From contig JAQBBZ010000296.1 in the NCBI GenBank assembly GCA_032125735.1, forward strand, positions 1 through 19,667: a DNA stretch of 19,667 nt, read 5' to 3'. Below the pieces are notes generated by a model. That model did no database searches. It was not told where the DNA came from and saw only the letters and a program-made list of their open reading frames with translations. Position 1 is the first letter of the stretch, and every line of letters starts with the position of its first letter. Position numbers and translations under genes: made by a program. Below, in pieces: positions 7,877-14,759 of the stretch. The DNA is from Labilibaculum sp032125735. Lineage in GTDB: Bacteria > Bacteroidota > Bacteroidia > Bacteroidales > Marinifilaceae.

Positions 7877-8047
7877 ATGGCTTACGTAATTAACGACGAC
7901 TGTATTTCTTGCGGTTCTTGTGAAGGAGAATGTCCTGTTGAGGCAATTTCTATGGGTGATGAGCATTATGTAATCGACGCTAATCTTTGTACTGATTGTG
8001 GTACTTGCGTTGACGCTTGTCCTGTGGAAGCTATTCACGCAGAATAA
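7877..8047 (+). CDS. 2[4Fe-4S] bacterial-type ferredoxin
   Basis: A complete 56-residue protein. It has two CxxCxxCxxxC-type cluster motifs: Cys9, 12, 15, 19 followed by Pro, and Cys38, 41, 44, 48 followed by Pro, in the internal pseudo-twofold arrangement of clostridial-type ferredoxins (PVEAI appears after each). It is acidic and should be a soluble, low-potential electron carrier, for example for pyruvate:ferredoxin oxidoreductase, hydrogenase or Rnf; the partner is not in the window. The ATG at 7877 opens directly into MAYVINDDC, standard for the family. The gene stands alone, framed by a consensus promoter and a strong hairpin terminator, which suggests high independent expression (inference). 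A minus-strand open frame across the same bases is only its shadow. Confidence 0.96.
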   Translation: MAYVINDDCISCGSCEGECPVEAISMGDEHYVIDANLCTDCGTCVDACPVEAIHAE

Positions 8048-8064
8048 TCGTAATTAACGATATT

Positions 8065-8097
8065 AAAAAGCCAGTGAGATACTCACTGGCTTTTTTT
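8065..8097. terminator. Bidirectional intrinsic terminator between the ferredoxin and 5-FTHF cyclo-ligase genes
   Basis: A perfect 14-base-pair stem, 8065-8078 with 8082-8095, around the loop ATA. On the plus strand the stem ends in seven T (8091-8097) just after the ferredoxin stop; on the minus strand it ends in five T right after the stop at 8096. It therefore can end both convergent transcripts, and its T-run overlaps the stop codon of the minus-strand gene. Confidence 0.92.
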
Positions 8098-8653
8098 ATT
8101 GGAATACGATTTCATCCATTTTAATATCATGCTCATCAACTGGCACATGATCCAATACTTGGAAATCGAAACAAATACCAACCTTAAAAGAACTTAACGA
8201 TTGTAACAACCGGTCGTAATATGCTTTTCCTCTACCCATCCGGTTCTTTTCCCGGTCAAAAGCAATTCCTGGTACAAGAATCAAATCAATTTCATCCTCT
8301 CTCATAAAAACAGATCCTTTAGGCTCAAGAATTCCATAATTTTCGCCTTTTACCATGTGATCAATCCCTTCAAAAACTTTCAAATCCAAAGTTTCCCCTA
8401 TAACACAGGGTAGAATTACTCTTTTTTCCTTTGCCCATTTACAAATAAAATCGTGAGTATGAACTTCATCTTTAATAGACCAATACAACATCACCGTTTT
8501 GGCTTGAATAAATTCAGGAAGCTGTTCCAAGCTTTTCAGAATAGGCAAGCTTAATTCCTTTTTCTGCTCAAAAGAATAATTTTGCTTTATGGCCCGAATC
8601 TCCTTTCGGATTCTTCCTTTCTCTTGTTCAATATTTTGTTTTAACTCACTCAT
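8096..8653 (-). CDS. 5-formyltetrahydrofolate cyclo-ligase
   Basis: A 185-residue enzyme (MTHFS/YgfA family) that uses ATP to convert 5-formyl-tetrahydrofolate to 5,10-methenyl-tetrahydrofolate, recovering a folate form that otherwise inhibits one-carbon enzymes. The basic N-terminal helix (KGRIRKEIRAIKQ), the phosphate-binding basic residues, LVPGIAFDREKNRMGRGKAYYDR spread over 126-148 and the closing DE(I)VF segment are all typical; the RMGRGKAYYDR loop is the ATP-binding signature. Length is normal. It is the second gene of a pair: the nitrilase-family gene ends only 9 bases upstream. The stop codon sits in the T-run of the shared terminator. Confidence 0.94.
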   Translation of the reverse strand: MSELKQNIEQEKGRIRKEIRAIKQNYSFEQKKELSLPILKSLEQLPEFIQAKTVMLYWSIKDEVHTHDFICKWAKEKRVILPCVIGETLDLKVFEGIDHMVKGENYGILEPKGSVFMREDEIDLILVPGIAFDREKNRMGRGKAYYDRLLQSLSSFKVGICFDFQVLDHVPVDEHDIKMDEIVFQ

Positions 8654-8662
8654 CTTATATTC

Positions 8663-9436
8663 TTATTCATAAATATCCGTTCTTCTATCCTCAAAAATAT
8701 CATTCATTGGGGTAATCATCTTATTTCTGGCCATTTCAGGATCTATATCAGCAAATAAAATCTCCTCCAACTTATCCGCTTTTGCCATAACTTCTCCTTT
8801 CGGATTCACAATAACAGATTGCCCTGTGAAAGAAAGTTCCTTTTCTGTTCCAATACGATTTGCTGTCGCAATAAAAACTCTGTTTACCAGTGCATAAGAA
8901 GGAATTACCGATTGCGCATAGGGTAACACCAAATTTGAAGGATGAAGAATTAAATCGACACCTAGCAATGCTAATTTACGCCAAACTTCCGGAAACATCC
9001 AATCAAAACAAACCAGCATTCCTATTTTAACACCATCAACTATAAAAACAGGAAGACCAGCATTTCCCTTTTCGAAAATATTTTTCTCATTCATGAATAA
9101 ATGAAGTTTCCGATAAGTTCCAAGAACTCCTTTTTTATTGATTAAAATGGCCGAATTATACAATTTATCAACTTCCTTCTCTGAAAATCCAGTGGCAACT
9201 GTAAAATCATATTTCAAGCATGATTCTTTAATAAAATCAAGATAAACACTATCTATAACCGTCTCTGATAAAGCCAAAGCCTCTTCTCTTGAATTAAAAT
9301 TATAGCCAGTATTGGCCAATTCAGGCAAAACGACTAAATCAGCTTCTCTTGCCTTATAAAACAATTCTTTTAAGGATTCTATCGTAGATTCTAAATCACC
9401 AAAAACAGGTGCAAACTGAATCAAAGCTATTTTCAT
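8663..9436 (-). CDS. Nitrilase-superfamily carbon-nitrogen hydrolase
   Basis: A 257-residue amidase of the nitrilase superfamily with the full Glu-Lys-Cys triad: Glu39 in VVLPELANTGY, Lys110 in YRKLHLF and Cys143 in LVCFDWMFPE. Members hydrolyse amides such as omega-amides, N-carbamoyl compounds or deaminated glutathione; the substrate of this one is unknown to me. I place the start at the ATG at 9436; the TTG one codon earlier only adds a residue. The compact length and single domain rule out an NAD synthetase glutaminase half. It is co-directional with the 5-formyl-THF cyclo-ligase gene 9 bases downstream, and a long imperfect hairpin (9465-9503) separates it from gldB upstream. Confidence 0.9.
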   Translation of the reverse strand: MKIALIQFAPVFGDLESTIESLKELFYKAREADLVVLPELANTGYNFNSREEALALSETVIDSVYLDFIKESCLKYDFTVATGFSEKEVDKLYNSAILINKKGVLGTYRKLHLFMNEKNIFEKGNAGLPVFIVDGVKIGMLVCFDWMFPEVWRKLALLGVDLILHPSNLVLPYAQSVIPSYALVNRVFIATANRIGTEKELSFTGQSVIVNPKGEVMAKADKLEEILFADIDPEMARNKMITPMNDIFEDRRTDIYE

Positions 9437-9464
9437 CAATTTATAATTTTCATGCAGTTGTTAG

Positions 9465-9503
9465 ATGAAACTTACCTTGATTAAATAATCATGGACGTTT
9501 CAT
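9465..9503. repeat. Long imperfect hairpin between gldB and the nitrilase gene
   Basis: ATGAAAC (9465-9471) pairs with GTTTCAT (9497-9503), and inside it CCTTGATTA (9475-9483) pairs with TAATCATGG (9486-9494) with one mismatch. No T-run follows on either strand, so it is not a standard terminator. It could weaken read-through from gldB, act as an RNA-processing site, or be a protein-binding palindrome (the core TGATTA-AA-TAATCA is exact). Function unknown. Confidence 0.5.
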
Positions 9504-9514
9504 TTCTTTTGATT

Positions 9515-10528
9515 TTAAGGCTGATATGCAGATTCCCGCAAAAGAGTCGCATAATCATTATCAAGCATCAATTCAGCAATACTATATTTCGGATGTTTTG
9601 CCATATATTCTTTCACAATCTGCCAACCAATCCAAATACCTGTTCTGGAAGGTGATTTCTGTGGCATTCCCGGCGTAAACGGCCCATCGTTTATATACTT
9701 AATTACAGTGCGGTAATCAGTCGTAAACAAATGCTTTTGTTCAATAATATATCCCCACATTAATTCAGCGTTCTCTTCGCACCATTCCAATTCTTCCTGC
9801 GAATATTTCATCACGTCGGCCTCGCTCTTATCCGGCATCATAGTCTGCACAAAGTATCTAATCTTACCCTGATAAATCATATTACTGACTAAATCATCTT
9901 TTACTGGTTTAAATGGGAATTCGGTTAAAGCATAGGCAAGAACAACATCTTGAGCAATTCTTTCAGGGATCATATTTTCCCTGACATACATCGGTGATCC
10001 CAAATAAGAATAAAACTCACAATCTTTTCCTAAATACTTATCCAAACTTATTCCAACCAGATTTTGGGCAACAACAATCGACTGATTAAAACCTGAAATT
10101 TGAGAATAAAAATCAGGAATCTTTAAGTCCGGAAAATAACACGTCATGTATTTAAAAGCTTTTTCCAACTCCTTCTCTTCTTTCTCTAAAGTTGGAAATT
10201 TTTTCGCAACGCTATCGGCAACCTGCCTCATTGTTGAATCGGACAAAAACTGATTCAAATATTCCAAATAATTAGGATCATTCGAATCTCCCAAACCTAT
10301 TACTTTATTACTGTACAATGATAAAACCTCAGCATATCGCTTTCTTAACAGATTTAAATCCGAATCTTGTTTTACTGCAAAAAGATCTTGCTCAAATCGT
10401 TGAATCTTCACGTCCAATTTAACATCTGAAACATCAGGCTTTTTAGGTCCTGATTTACATGAGAAAAGAAAAACCAGTAACACGATTAAAAGACTCTTGT
10501 TTACATTTCTATAATGATTCAACTGCAT
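9515..10528 (-). CDS. gldB: GldB-family gliding-motility lipoprotein
   Basis: A 337-residue lipoprotein: basic start, hydrophobic segment LLIVLLVFLFSC with lipobox Cys24. After it come the family's opening VKIQRFEQDLF (about 40-50), the central region VGISLDKYLGKDC and PERIAQDVV, and the closing PSRTGIWIGWQIVKEYM segment (about 293-310), all characteristic of GldB. In gliding Flavobacteria GldB is needed for motility and associated envelope machinery; it is also kept in many non-gliding Bacteroidota, so motility cannot be concluded from it alone. The window also encodes a T9SS cargo and a PorP/SprF protein 7 kb away, consistent with a working T9SS. A -7 box at 10569-10576 lies about 40 bases upstream of the start. 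Confidence 0.88.
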   Translation of the reverse strand: MQLNHYRNVNKSLLIVLLVFLFSCKSGPKKPDVSDVKLDVKIQRFEQDLFAVKQDSDLNLLRKRYAEVLSLYSNKVIGLGDSNDPNYLEYLNQFLSDSTMRQVADSVAKKFPTLEKEEKELEKAFKYMTCYFPDLKIPDFYSQISGFNQSIVVAQNLVGISLDKYLGKDCEFYSYLGSPMYVRENMIPERIAQDVVLAYALTEFPFKPVKDDLVSNMIYQGKIRYFVQTMMPDKSEADVMKYSQEELEWCEENAELMWGYIIEQKHLFTTDYRTVIKYINDGPFTPGMPQKSPSRTGIWIGWQIVKEYMAKHPKYSIAELMLDNDYATLLRESAYQP

Positions 10529-10835
10529 TCTTATAAATTAATAGGTAGGTAATTATTCTTGTGTCTCTCAAAATTATTAAAAATAAGTTAAGCCAAGTTC
10601 AAAAATCAGTTTTTCCTTTCAATGTCTTGATAAATACAAGCACTTATTAATTTTGCAACAGCTTCGTTCTTCCTGATAGAAGGAATACCTATTCCACATT
10701 TTTATCACTAAATTTGCTCAGGCTGAAAAAAACAGCTTTAGGTCAATAGATCGTTTGATATTAGACCTGATACATTATACTTATTTACTACACACTTATT
10801 TACAGACCCTTACGGCTAAACATTCATTAAGCGGA
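10529..10835. other. Intergenic region upstream of the nadE remnant
   Basis: About 300 AT-rich bases. The left end carries the gldB promoter. Beyond it I see no convincing gene, terminator or repeat. The open frame that contains the nadE remnant runs back to about 10755, but residues encoded before about 10836 show at best scattered resemblance to NAD synthetase (LTAKHS against the family's LTTGNKSE), which may be further decayed remains. Confidence 0.4.
10569..10596 (-). promoter_or_regulatory. Candidate promoter of gldB
   Basis: On the minus strand TAATTTTG (10569-10576) matches TAnnTTTG exactly. A partial -33 (TTG, 10594-10596) lies 17 bases upstream; a full TTTG occurs at 10600-10603 but with a long 23-base spacer. 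The -7 box is good, the -33 is uncertain. Confidence 0.45.
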
Positions 10836-11189
10836 TCCCTCTGGGGATTAGGCGTTTTCAAATCGGCTTGGTTCAGAAACAAGGATAAAAAAGTTATTCC
10901 AGAGAACTCAATTGTTAAACCGCCATCATCAGAGTTACGCCATAATTAAAAAGATTCGGATTCTTTACCAAAGAATGATGTGTTAGATGGCATTTTATTC
11001 CGATATATAGAAAAAAATATGTCTTCGGAAGAAATCATTAAAGATGGTTTAGAAAAAGAAACGGTTCAAAAAGCGAGTCAACGAGTCAATATGAATGAGT
11101 ACAAAAGATTCCAGACTCCGCCTATTTTAAGCGTTTCATCGAAGGCTTTTGGCTTTGGCAGAAAAATCCCCTTAGTATCAAAACACTGA
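10836..11189 (+). pseudogene. nadE: Decayed 3' fragment of an NAD(+) synthetase gene (nadE)
   Basis: One reading frame encodes the C-terminal part of a Bacteroidota-type glutamine-dependent NAD synthetase. Recognisable stretches are KKVIPENSIVKPPSSELR (before 10944), KDSDSLP, LDGILFRYIEKNMSSEEII, and near the end NMNEYKRFQTPPILSVSSK followed by AFGFGRKIPL; family members carry KPPSAELRPxQKDSDSLP and FQTPPILRVSSKAFGxGRRMP. A TAA at 10947-10949 stands exactly where the family has Gln (the motif reads RHN-stop-KDSDSLP), in the same frame, and the block around GLGVFKSAWFRNKDK is shorter than in intact enzymes, suggesting small in-frame losses. No ammonia-synthetase P-loop or glutaminase part is present upstream. 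It is therefore a remnant; an intact nadE should exist elsewhere because the enzyme is normally essential (inference). Confidence 0.85.
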
Positions 11190-11262
11190 TAGATGGGTAT
11201 AAACACCTACATAATAGCATGTTGTCGAACATTACTTAAATAATGAATTATTTCCGCATTCA

Positions 11263-11294
11263 TTTTTTCATTTCATTTCATTTGTATACTTTTG
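11263..11294 (+). promoter_or_regulatory. Promoter of the Crp/Fnr regulator gene
   Basis: TACTTTTG (11287-11294) matches TAnnTTTG exactly; a weak -33 (TTTT at 11263-11266, 20-base spacer, or TTTC at 11266-11269, 17-base spacer) precedes it in a run of TTTCA repeats. Transcription from about 11301 would leave only about 8 bases before the ATG at 11309. Confidence 0.55.
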
Positions 11295-11308
11295 AAGTGT
11301 TTTAAAAC

Positions 11309-12061
11309 ATGCAACGTATATTAAATCCATATTCCACTTTGTGTATGATTGAGAATGATAGAAAATCCAGAGAGAGTATTTGTGGGGAAGTAATTAACAA
11401 TCCAAGTTCTGTTTTTAATGTTCTTACTCCTTCTGAAAAAGAAGAGTTAATGGGGAACATGACCTGTTCTTTTTTTAAGAAAGGTGAATACATTTACAAA
11501 GAGGGTGAAAGACCGATTGGTCTTGTCTGCTTATCCGAAGGCAAAGTAAAGATTTTTAAAGAAGGCGTAGGCGGTCGAGAGCAAATTGTTCGAATGGCAA
11601 AACCTATTGGCTTTATTGGATATCGTGCACTTTTTGCCGAAGAAAACAACATAGCTTCGGCTGTAGCAATTGAAGATTCTGTAACCTGTACGGTTAGCTA
11701 CGAATTGATGTTAAAATTGATTAAAACCAATTCTGATCTTTCGTTGTGTATTATTCGTTCGCTTTCCACCGAATTGGGATTTTCGAACAATAGAACCATC
11801 ACACTTACACAAAAACACATTCGTGGAAGATTAGCGGAATCACTACTATTTCTTCGCGACACTTATGGTTTTGAAGATGATGAAGCAACCATTAAAGTTT
11901 ATCTTTCGAGAGAAGATATCGCTAACCTATCGAATATGACCACTTCGAATGCAATTCGTACCCTTTCGACTTTTGCAAGTGAAGGTGTAATTTCAATTGA
12001 TGGTCGAAAAATTAAGATTTTAGATAAGGTAAGATTAGACCGAGTGAGTAAACTTGGATAA
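11309..12061 (+). CDS. Crp/Fnr-family transcriptional regulator
   Basis: A 250-residue DNA-binding regulator. Residues about 35-145 form a cyclic-nucleotide-binding-type beta barrel (KKGEYIYKEGERPIGLVCLSEGKVKIFK, split by 77-85, then GREQIVRMAKP at 89-99), followed by the dimerisation helix and a C-terminal winged helix-turn-helix at about 168-240 with the recognition region LSREDIANLSNMTTSNAIRT (199-218). The Fnr four-cysteine iron-sulfur cluster signature is not present: near the N-terminus only Cys12 and Cys25 are seen. The ligand is unknown; in Bacteroidota many such proteins respond to redox or nitrosative stress. The start could instead be the ATG at 11345 (residue 13), because the promoter leaves almost no leader for the first ATG. 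Its own terminator follows at 12084. Confidence 0.92.
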   Translation: MQRILNPYSTLCMIENDRKSRESICGEVINNPSSVFNVLTPSEKEELMGNMTCSFFKKGEYIYKEGERPIGLVCLSEGKVKIFKEGVGGREQIVRMAKPIGFIGYRALFAEENNIASAVAIEDSVTCTVSYELMLKLIKTNSDLSLCIIRSLSTELGFSNNRTITLTQKHIRGRLAESLLFLRDTYGFEDDEATIKVYLSREDIANLSNMTTSNAIRTLSTFASEGVISIDGRKIKILDKVRLDRVSKLG

Positions 12062-12083
12062 GATCAACTTCAAGAAAATATAG

Positions 12084-12113
12084 AAAGCCATTTCATAAGA
12101 GATGGCTTTTCCT
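12084..12113 (+). terminator. Intrinsic terminator of the Crp/Fnr gene
   Basis: AAAGCCATTTC (12084-12094) pairs with GAGATGGCTTT (12099-12109) with one G-U pair and a 4-base loop, followed by TTTTCCTTT. It starts 22 bases after the stop. Confidence 0.85.
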
Positions 12114-12170
12114 TTGCAATATTATTTAAACTGCGCAAGCCTGGAAGAACAAATAATCGAAACCTGTGTG

Positions 12171-12274
12171 TTAGGGATTGAAACGGATACCCCACAGCGA
12201 AGAATGAGCGAGGAGTAAGAGTGAAAAGCCCGCCACGAGGAACGAGGGGAACACCCTGAAACTTCTATCCCTGA
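12171..12274. repeat. GC-richer palindromic intergenic element with terminal inverted repeats
   Basis: A roughly 104-base stretch that is clearly richer in G and C than its surroundings. It is bounded by AGGGATTGAA (12173-12182) and, in reverse complement, AGGGATAGAA (12263-12272), nine of ten bases matching, with two more possible pairs inward. Inside on the minus strand there is AGGG-N5-CCCT and the duplicated CCTCGTTCCTCGT. From memory, unverified, similar 'ggattgaaac...gaaaagcccg' stretches occur between genes in many Bacteroidota genomes. It may be a structured RNA, a MITE-like repeat or a shared 3' processing element. Its right arm contains the stop codon of murF-alr. Confidence 0.6.
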
Positions 12275-14739
12275 AAATAGATGCGTTTTACCCGACGGGA
12301 AATGGTGGTAAGAATTTCGTAAGGAATGGTATCCAATTGTTCAGCCAGAATGCTTACCGAATAATCGTCGCCAAAAATCAGAACAGAATCTCCCTCTTTT
12401 GCATCGACATTTGTGAGATCGATCATACTCATATCCATGCAAACATTACCAACAACAGGAACCAATTGCCCGTTCACCATCACTTTTCCAAGCCCGTTAC
12501 TCAACCTTCGATTAAATCCGTCGGCATAACCTATTGGGATGACTCCAATGCGTGTATCGGCCTGCAATTGCCCTTTTCGGCCATACCCCACGGTGTTCTC
12601 TTTCGAAACTTCTTTAATTTGAGAGATTGCAGTTTTTAAGCTGCTCACATTCATCAATTTTTCCTGATGCGTGGCACTGATCCCATAAAGACCAATTCCT
12701 AAGCGAACCATATTGAATTGTGCCTTTGGAAAACGTTCAATGCCCGCAGAATTCAATATATGCCGATCGATATGATACGAAAATTGCGATAAAATTTGAT
12801 CGCTCCATTTGGTAAATAAATTAATTTGCTGAGCCGTGAAATCATTATGTTGTTGCTCATCGGCACCTGCCAAATGAGAAAATACAGAGCTGATGAAAAA
12901 ATGATCATTATTCACAATTATAGACAATAAAGTGTCCATATCTTGATGAACAAAACCCAAACGATTCATTCCGGTGTCCAATTTTATGTGAATCGGATAG
13001 TTTCTTACTCCATTTCGTTTTAATGCCTTCTCAAATTCCTGACAAATAGCTTGATTATATATTTCAGGCTCTAAGCTATATTCGATCATGGTATCAAAAC
13101 TGTGAGACTCCGGATTCATCACGATTATTGGGATCGTAATTCCTGAATTTCTCAATTCAACACCTTCGTCGGCTATCGCAACGGCTAAATAATCAACCCG
13201 ATGATGTTGCAGTAAATTTGCAATTTCGGTTGATCCGCTTCCGTAAGAAAATGCTTTCACCATTACAACCAGCTTGGTGGTCGGCTTCAACAAGGAACGA
13301 AAGTAGTTCAGGTTATGAACCATTGCATTTAAGTTCACTTCCAAAACCGTTTGATGTGCTTTGTATTGAAGAGCATTTGAAATTCGCTCAAAATGAAAAT
13401 TTCGTGCTCCTTTTATCAGAATAATTTCGTTCTTAAACTGATTTCGATTTAAATCGGCCAGGAATACATCGGTTGAACGATAAAAAGTAGCTTCACATTT
13501 AAATAGTTTTGATTGAGACGAAATACCTTCACCAATACCGATTAGTCGATTTATTTTCTTCTGCTCAAGCAATTTGGATATTGCTCTATAAAGCTGATGA
13601 TTGGTGTAACCCGATTGAAAAATATCAGATAGTATAAGGGTTTTTCTCTTATCATTTTGTTGCTGATTCATTAAATCCAAAGCAATCCCGAGCGAATCTA
13701 AATCTGAATTGTAATAATCATTAATCAGCGTGCAATCACCAATTCCCTCTTTAATTTCCAATCGCATGGCAACTGGTTCTAATTTCAGAAATCCCTCTTT
13801 TATGATTTCATCATCAACATTCAGGTTCAACAAACAAAGCCAACAAGTAATTGCATTATCAACTGAAGCTTTATCACTAAAAGGTAAATTTATCTCTTTT
13901 CTTTCCTTCTTATATTTAGCTTTAATAAATGTCCGACTCCCTTTTATTTCTTCCGAAACAATCTTCAGATCAGCGACCTGATTTCTAGACCAGGAAATCA
14001 ATTCTTTATTCCTTCCGTATCGAGCCTTTAAAGATTCATCTACCAATTTCTTATCGGCACAATATACAATCGAATTGCAGGAAGAGAATAATTTTATCTT
14101 CTCCTCTAATTTCTGTACTTCATCCTTAAAATTCTCACGATGTGCATCTCCCAAATGAGTGAAAATACCAAAGGTCGGTTGAATAATTTTTGAGAGTTGA
14201 TCCATTTCTCCCGGTTGAGAAATACCAGCCTCAAAAATGGCCAAATTAACCTCGTTATTCATGTGCCAAACAGAAAGCGGAACACCAACCTGAGAATTAT
14301 AACTTTTGGGACTTCGAACAATAGAATACGATTCATTAAGTAATTGATACAACCACTCTTTCACAATGGTTTTTCCATTGCTGCCGGTAATTCCAAATAC
14401 GGGATATGAAAAGTTCTTTCTGTGATTTTGCGCCAAATTCTGCAAGGCTCGAAGAGTATCGGGAACCAATACAAAACCGGCATCAGGAAACTGTTTGGAA
14501 TCTATACTTTCAGACTTGCTCACAACAAATGCACGAACACCTTTTTGATACAAATCTTTGATATAGAAATGACCATCGTGTCGCTCACCAACTAAAGCAA
14601 AAAAAAGCGTTTCTCCGGGAAGTTGCAATGACCTGCTATCTATCGAAAGGGTTTTAACAGAGAGATTTTCTTTCCCATAACAAACACCTCCTGTTATAGC
14701 AGCTACCGATTCAATAGTATATAATTGTGCAAAGGTCAT
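12265..14739 (-). CDS. Bifunctional MurF (UDP-MurNAc-tripeptide:D-Ala-D-Ala ligase) / alanine racemase
   Basis: An 824-residue fusion typical of Bacteroidota that joins two steps of peptidoglycan precursor synthesis. Residues 1 to about 455 are a MurF ligase with the Mur ATP loop GITGSNGKT (116-124), the central-domain stretch NLAIFEAGISQPGEM (165-179) and the C-terminal LINDYYNS (338-345). Residues about 463-824 are a fold-III PLP-dependent alanine racemase, with the PLP-binding Lys495 in VVMVKAFSYGSG, KLDTGMNRLGF (586-596) and the catalytic Tyr719 in VGYGRKG; GNVCMDM (764-770) also matches. The racemase makes D-alanine, the substrate chain for the ligase's D-Ala-D-Ala. The ATG at 14739 is 20 bases after the thymidine kinase stop, so the two are probably cotranscribed. 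The last codons and stop lie in the right arm of the intergenic element. Confidence 0.96.
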   Translation of the reverse strand: MTFAQLYTIESVAAITGGVCYGKENLSVKTLSIDSRSLQLPGETLFFALVGERHDGHFYIKDLYQKGVRAFVVSKSESIDSKQFPDAGFVLVPDTLRALQNLAQNHRKNFSYPVFGITGSNGKTIVKEWLYQLLNESYSIVRSPKSYNSQVGVPLSVWHMNNEVNLAIFEAGISQPGEMDQLSKIIQPTFGIFTHLGDAHRENFKDEVQKLEEKIKLFSSCNSIVYCADKKLVDESLKARYGRNKELISWSRNQVADLKIVSEEIKGSRTFIKAKYKKERKEINLPFSDKASVDNAITCWLCLLNLNVDDEIIKEGFLKLEPVAMRLEIKEGIGDCTLINDYYNSDLDSLGIALDLMNQQQNDKRKTLILSDIFQSGYTNHQLYRAISKLLEQKKINRLIGIGEGISSQSKLFKCEATFYRSTDVFLADLNRNQFKNEIILIKGARNFHFERISNALQYKAHQTVLEVNLNAMVHNLNYFRSLLKPTTKLVVMVKAFSYGSGSTEIANLLQHHRVDYLAVAIADEGVELRNSGITIPIIVMNPESHSFDTMIEYSLEPEIYNQAICQEFEKALKRNGVRNYPIHIKLDTGMNRLGFVHQDMDTLLSIIVNNDHFFISSVFSHLAGADEQQHNDFTAQQINLFTKWSDQILSQFSYHIDRHILNSAGIERFPKAQFNMVRLGIGLYGISATHQEKLMNVSSLKTAISQIKEVSKENTVGYGRKGQLQADTRIGVIPIGYADGFNRRLSNGLGKVMVNGQLVPVVGNVCMDMSMIDLTNVDAKEGDSVLIFGDDYSVSILAEQLDTIPYEILTTISRRVKRIYFQG

Positions 14740-14759
14740 AATACAGCCACTTATTTAGT

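Noticed and set aside
7802..8038. Minus-strand open frame opposite the ferredoxin gene
   Set aside because: It is antisense to a textbook ferredoxin; its composition (Thr, Asn, Arg-rich) is what the reverse of cysteine/valine codons gives and no family resemblance is seen.
8663..9436. Nitrilase-family gene as the glutaminase half of a split NAD synthetase with the nearby nadE remnant
   Set aside because: It is on the opposite strand, separated by gldB, and is a complete stand-alone hydrolase of normal length with its own triad and C-terminus.
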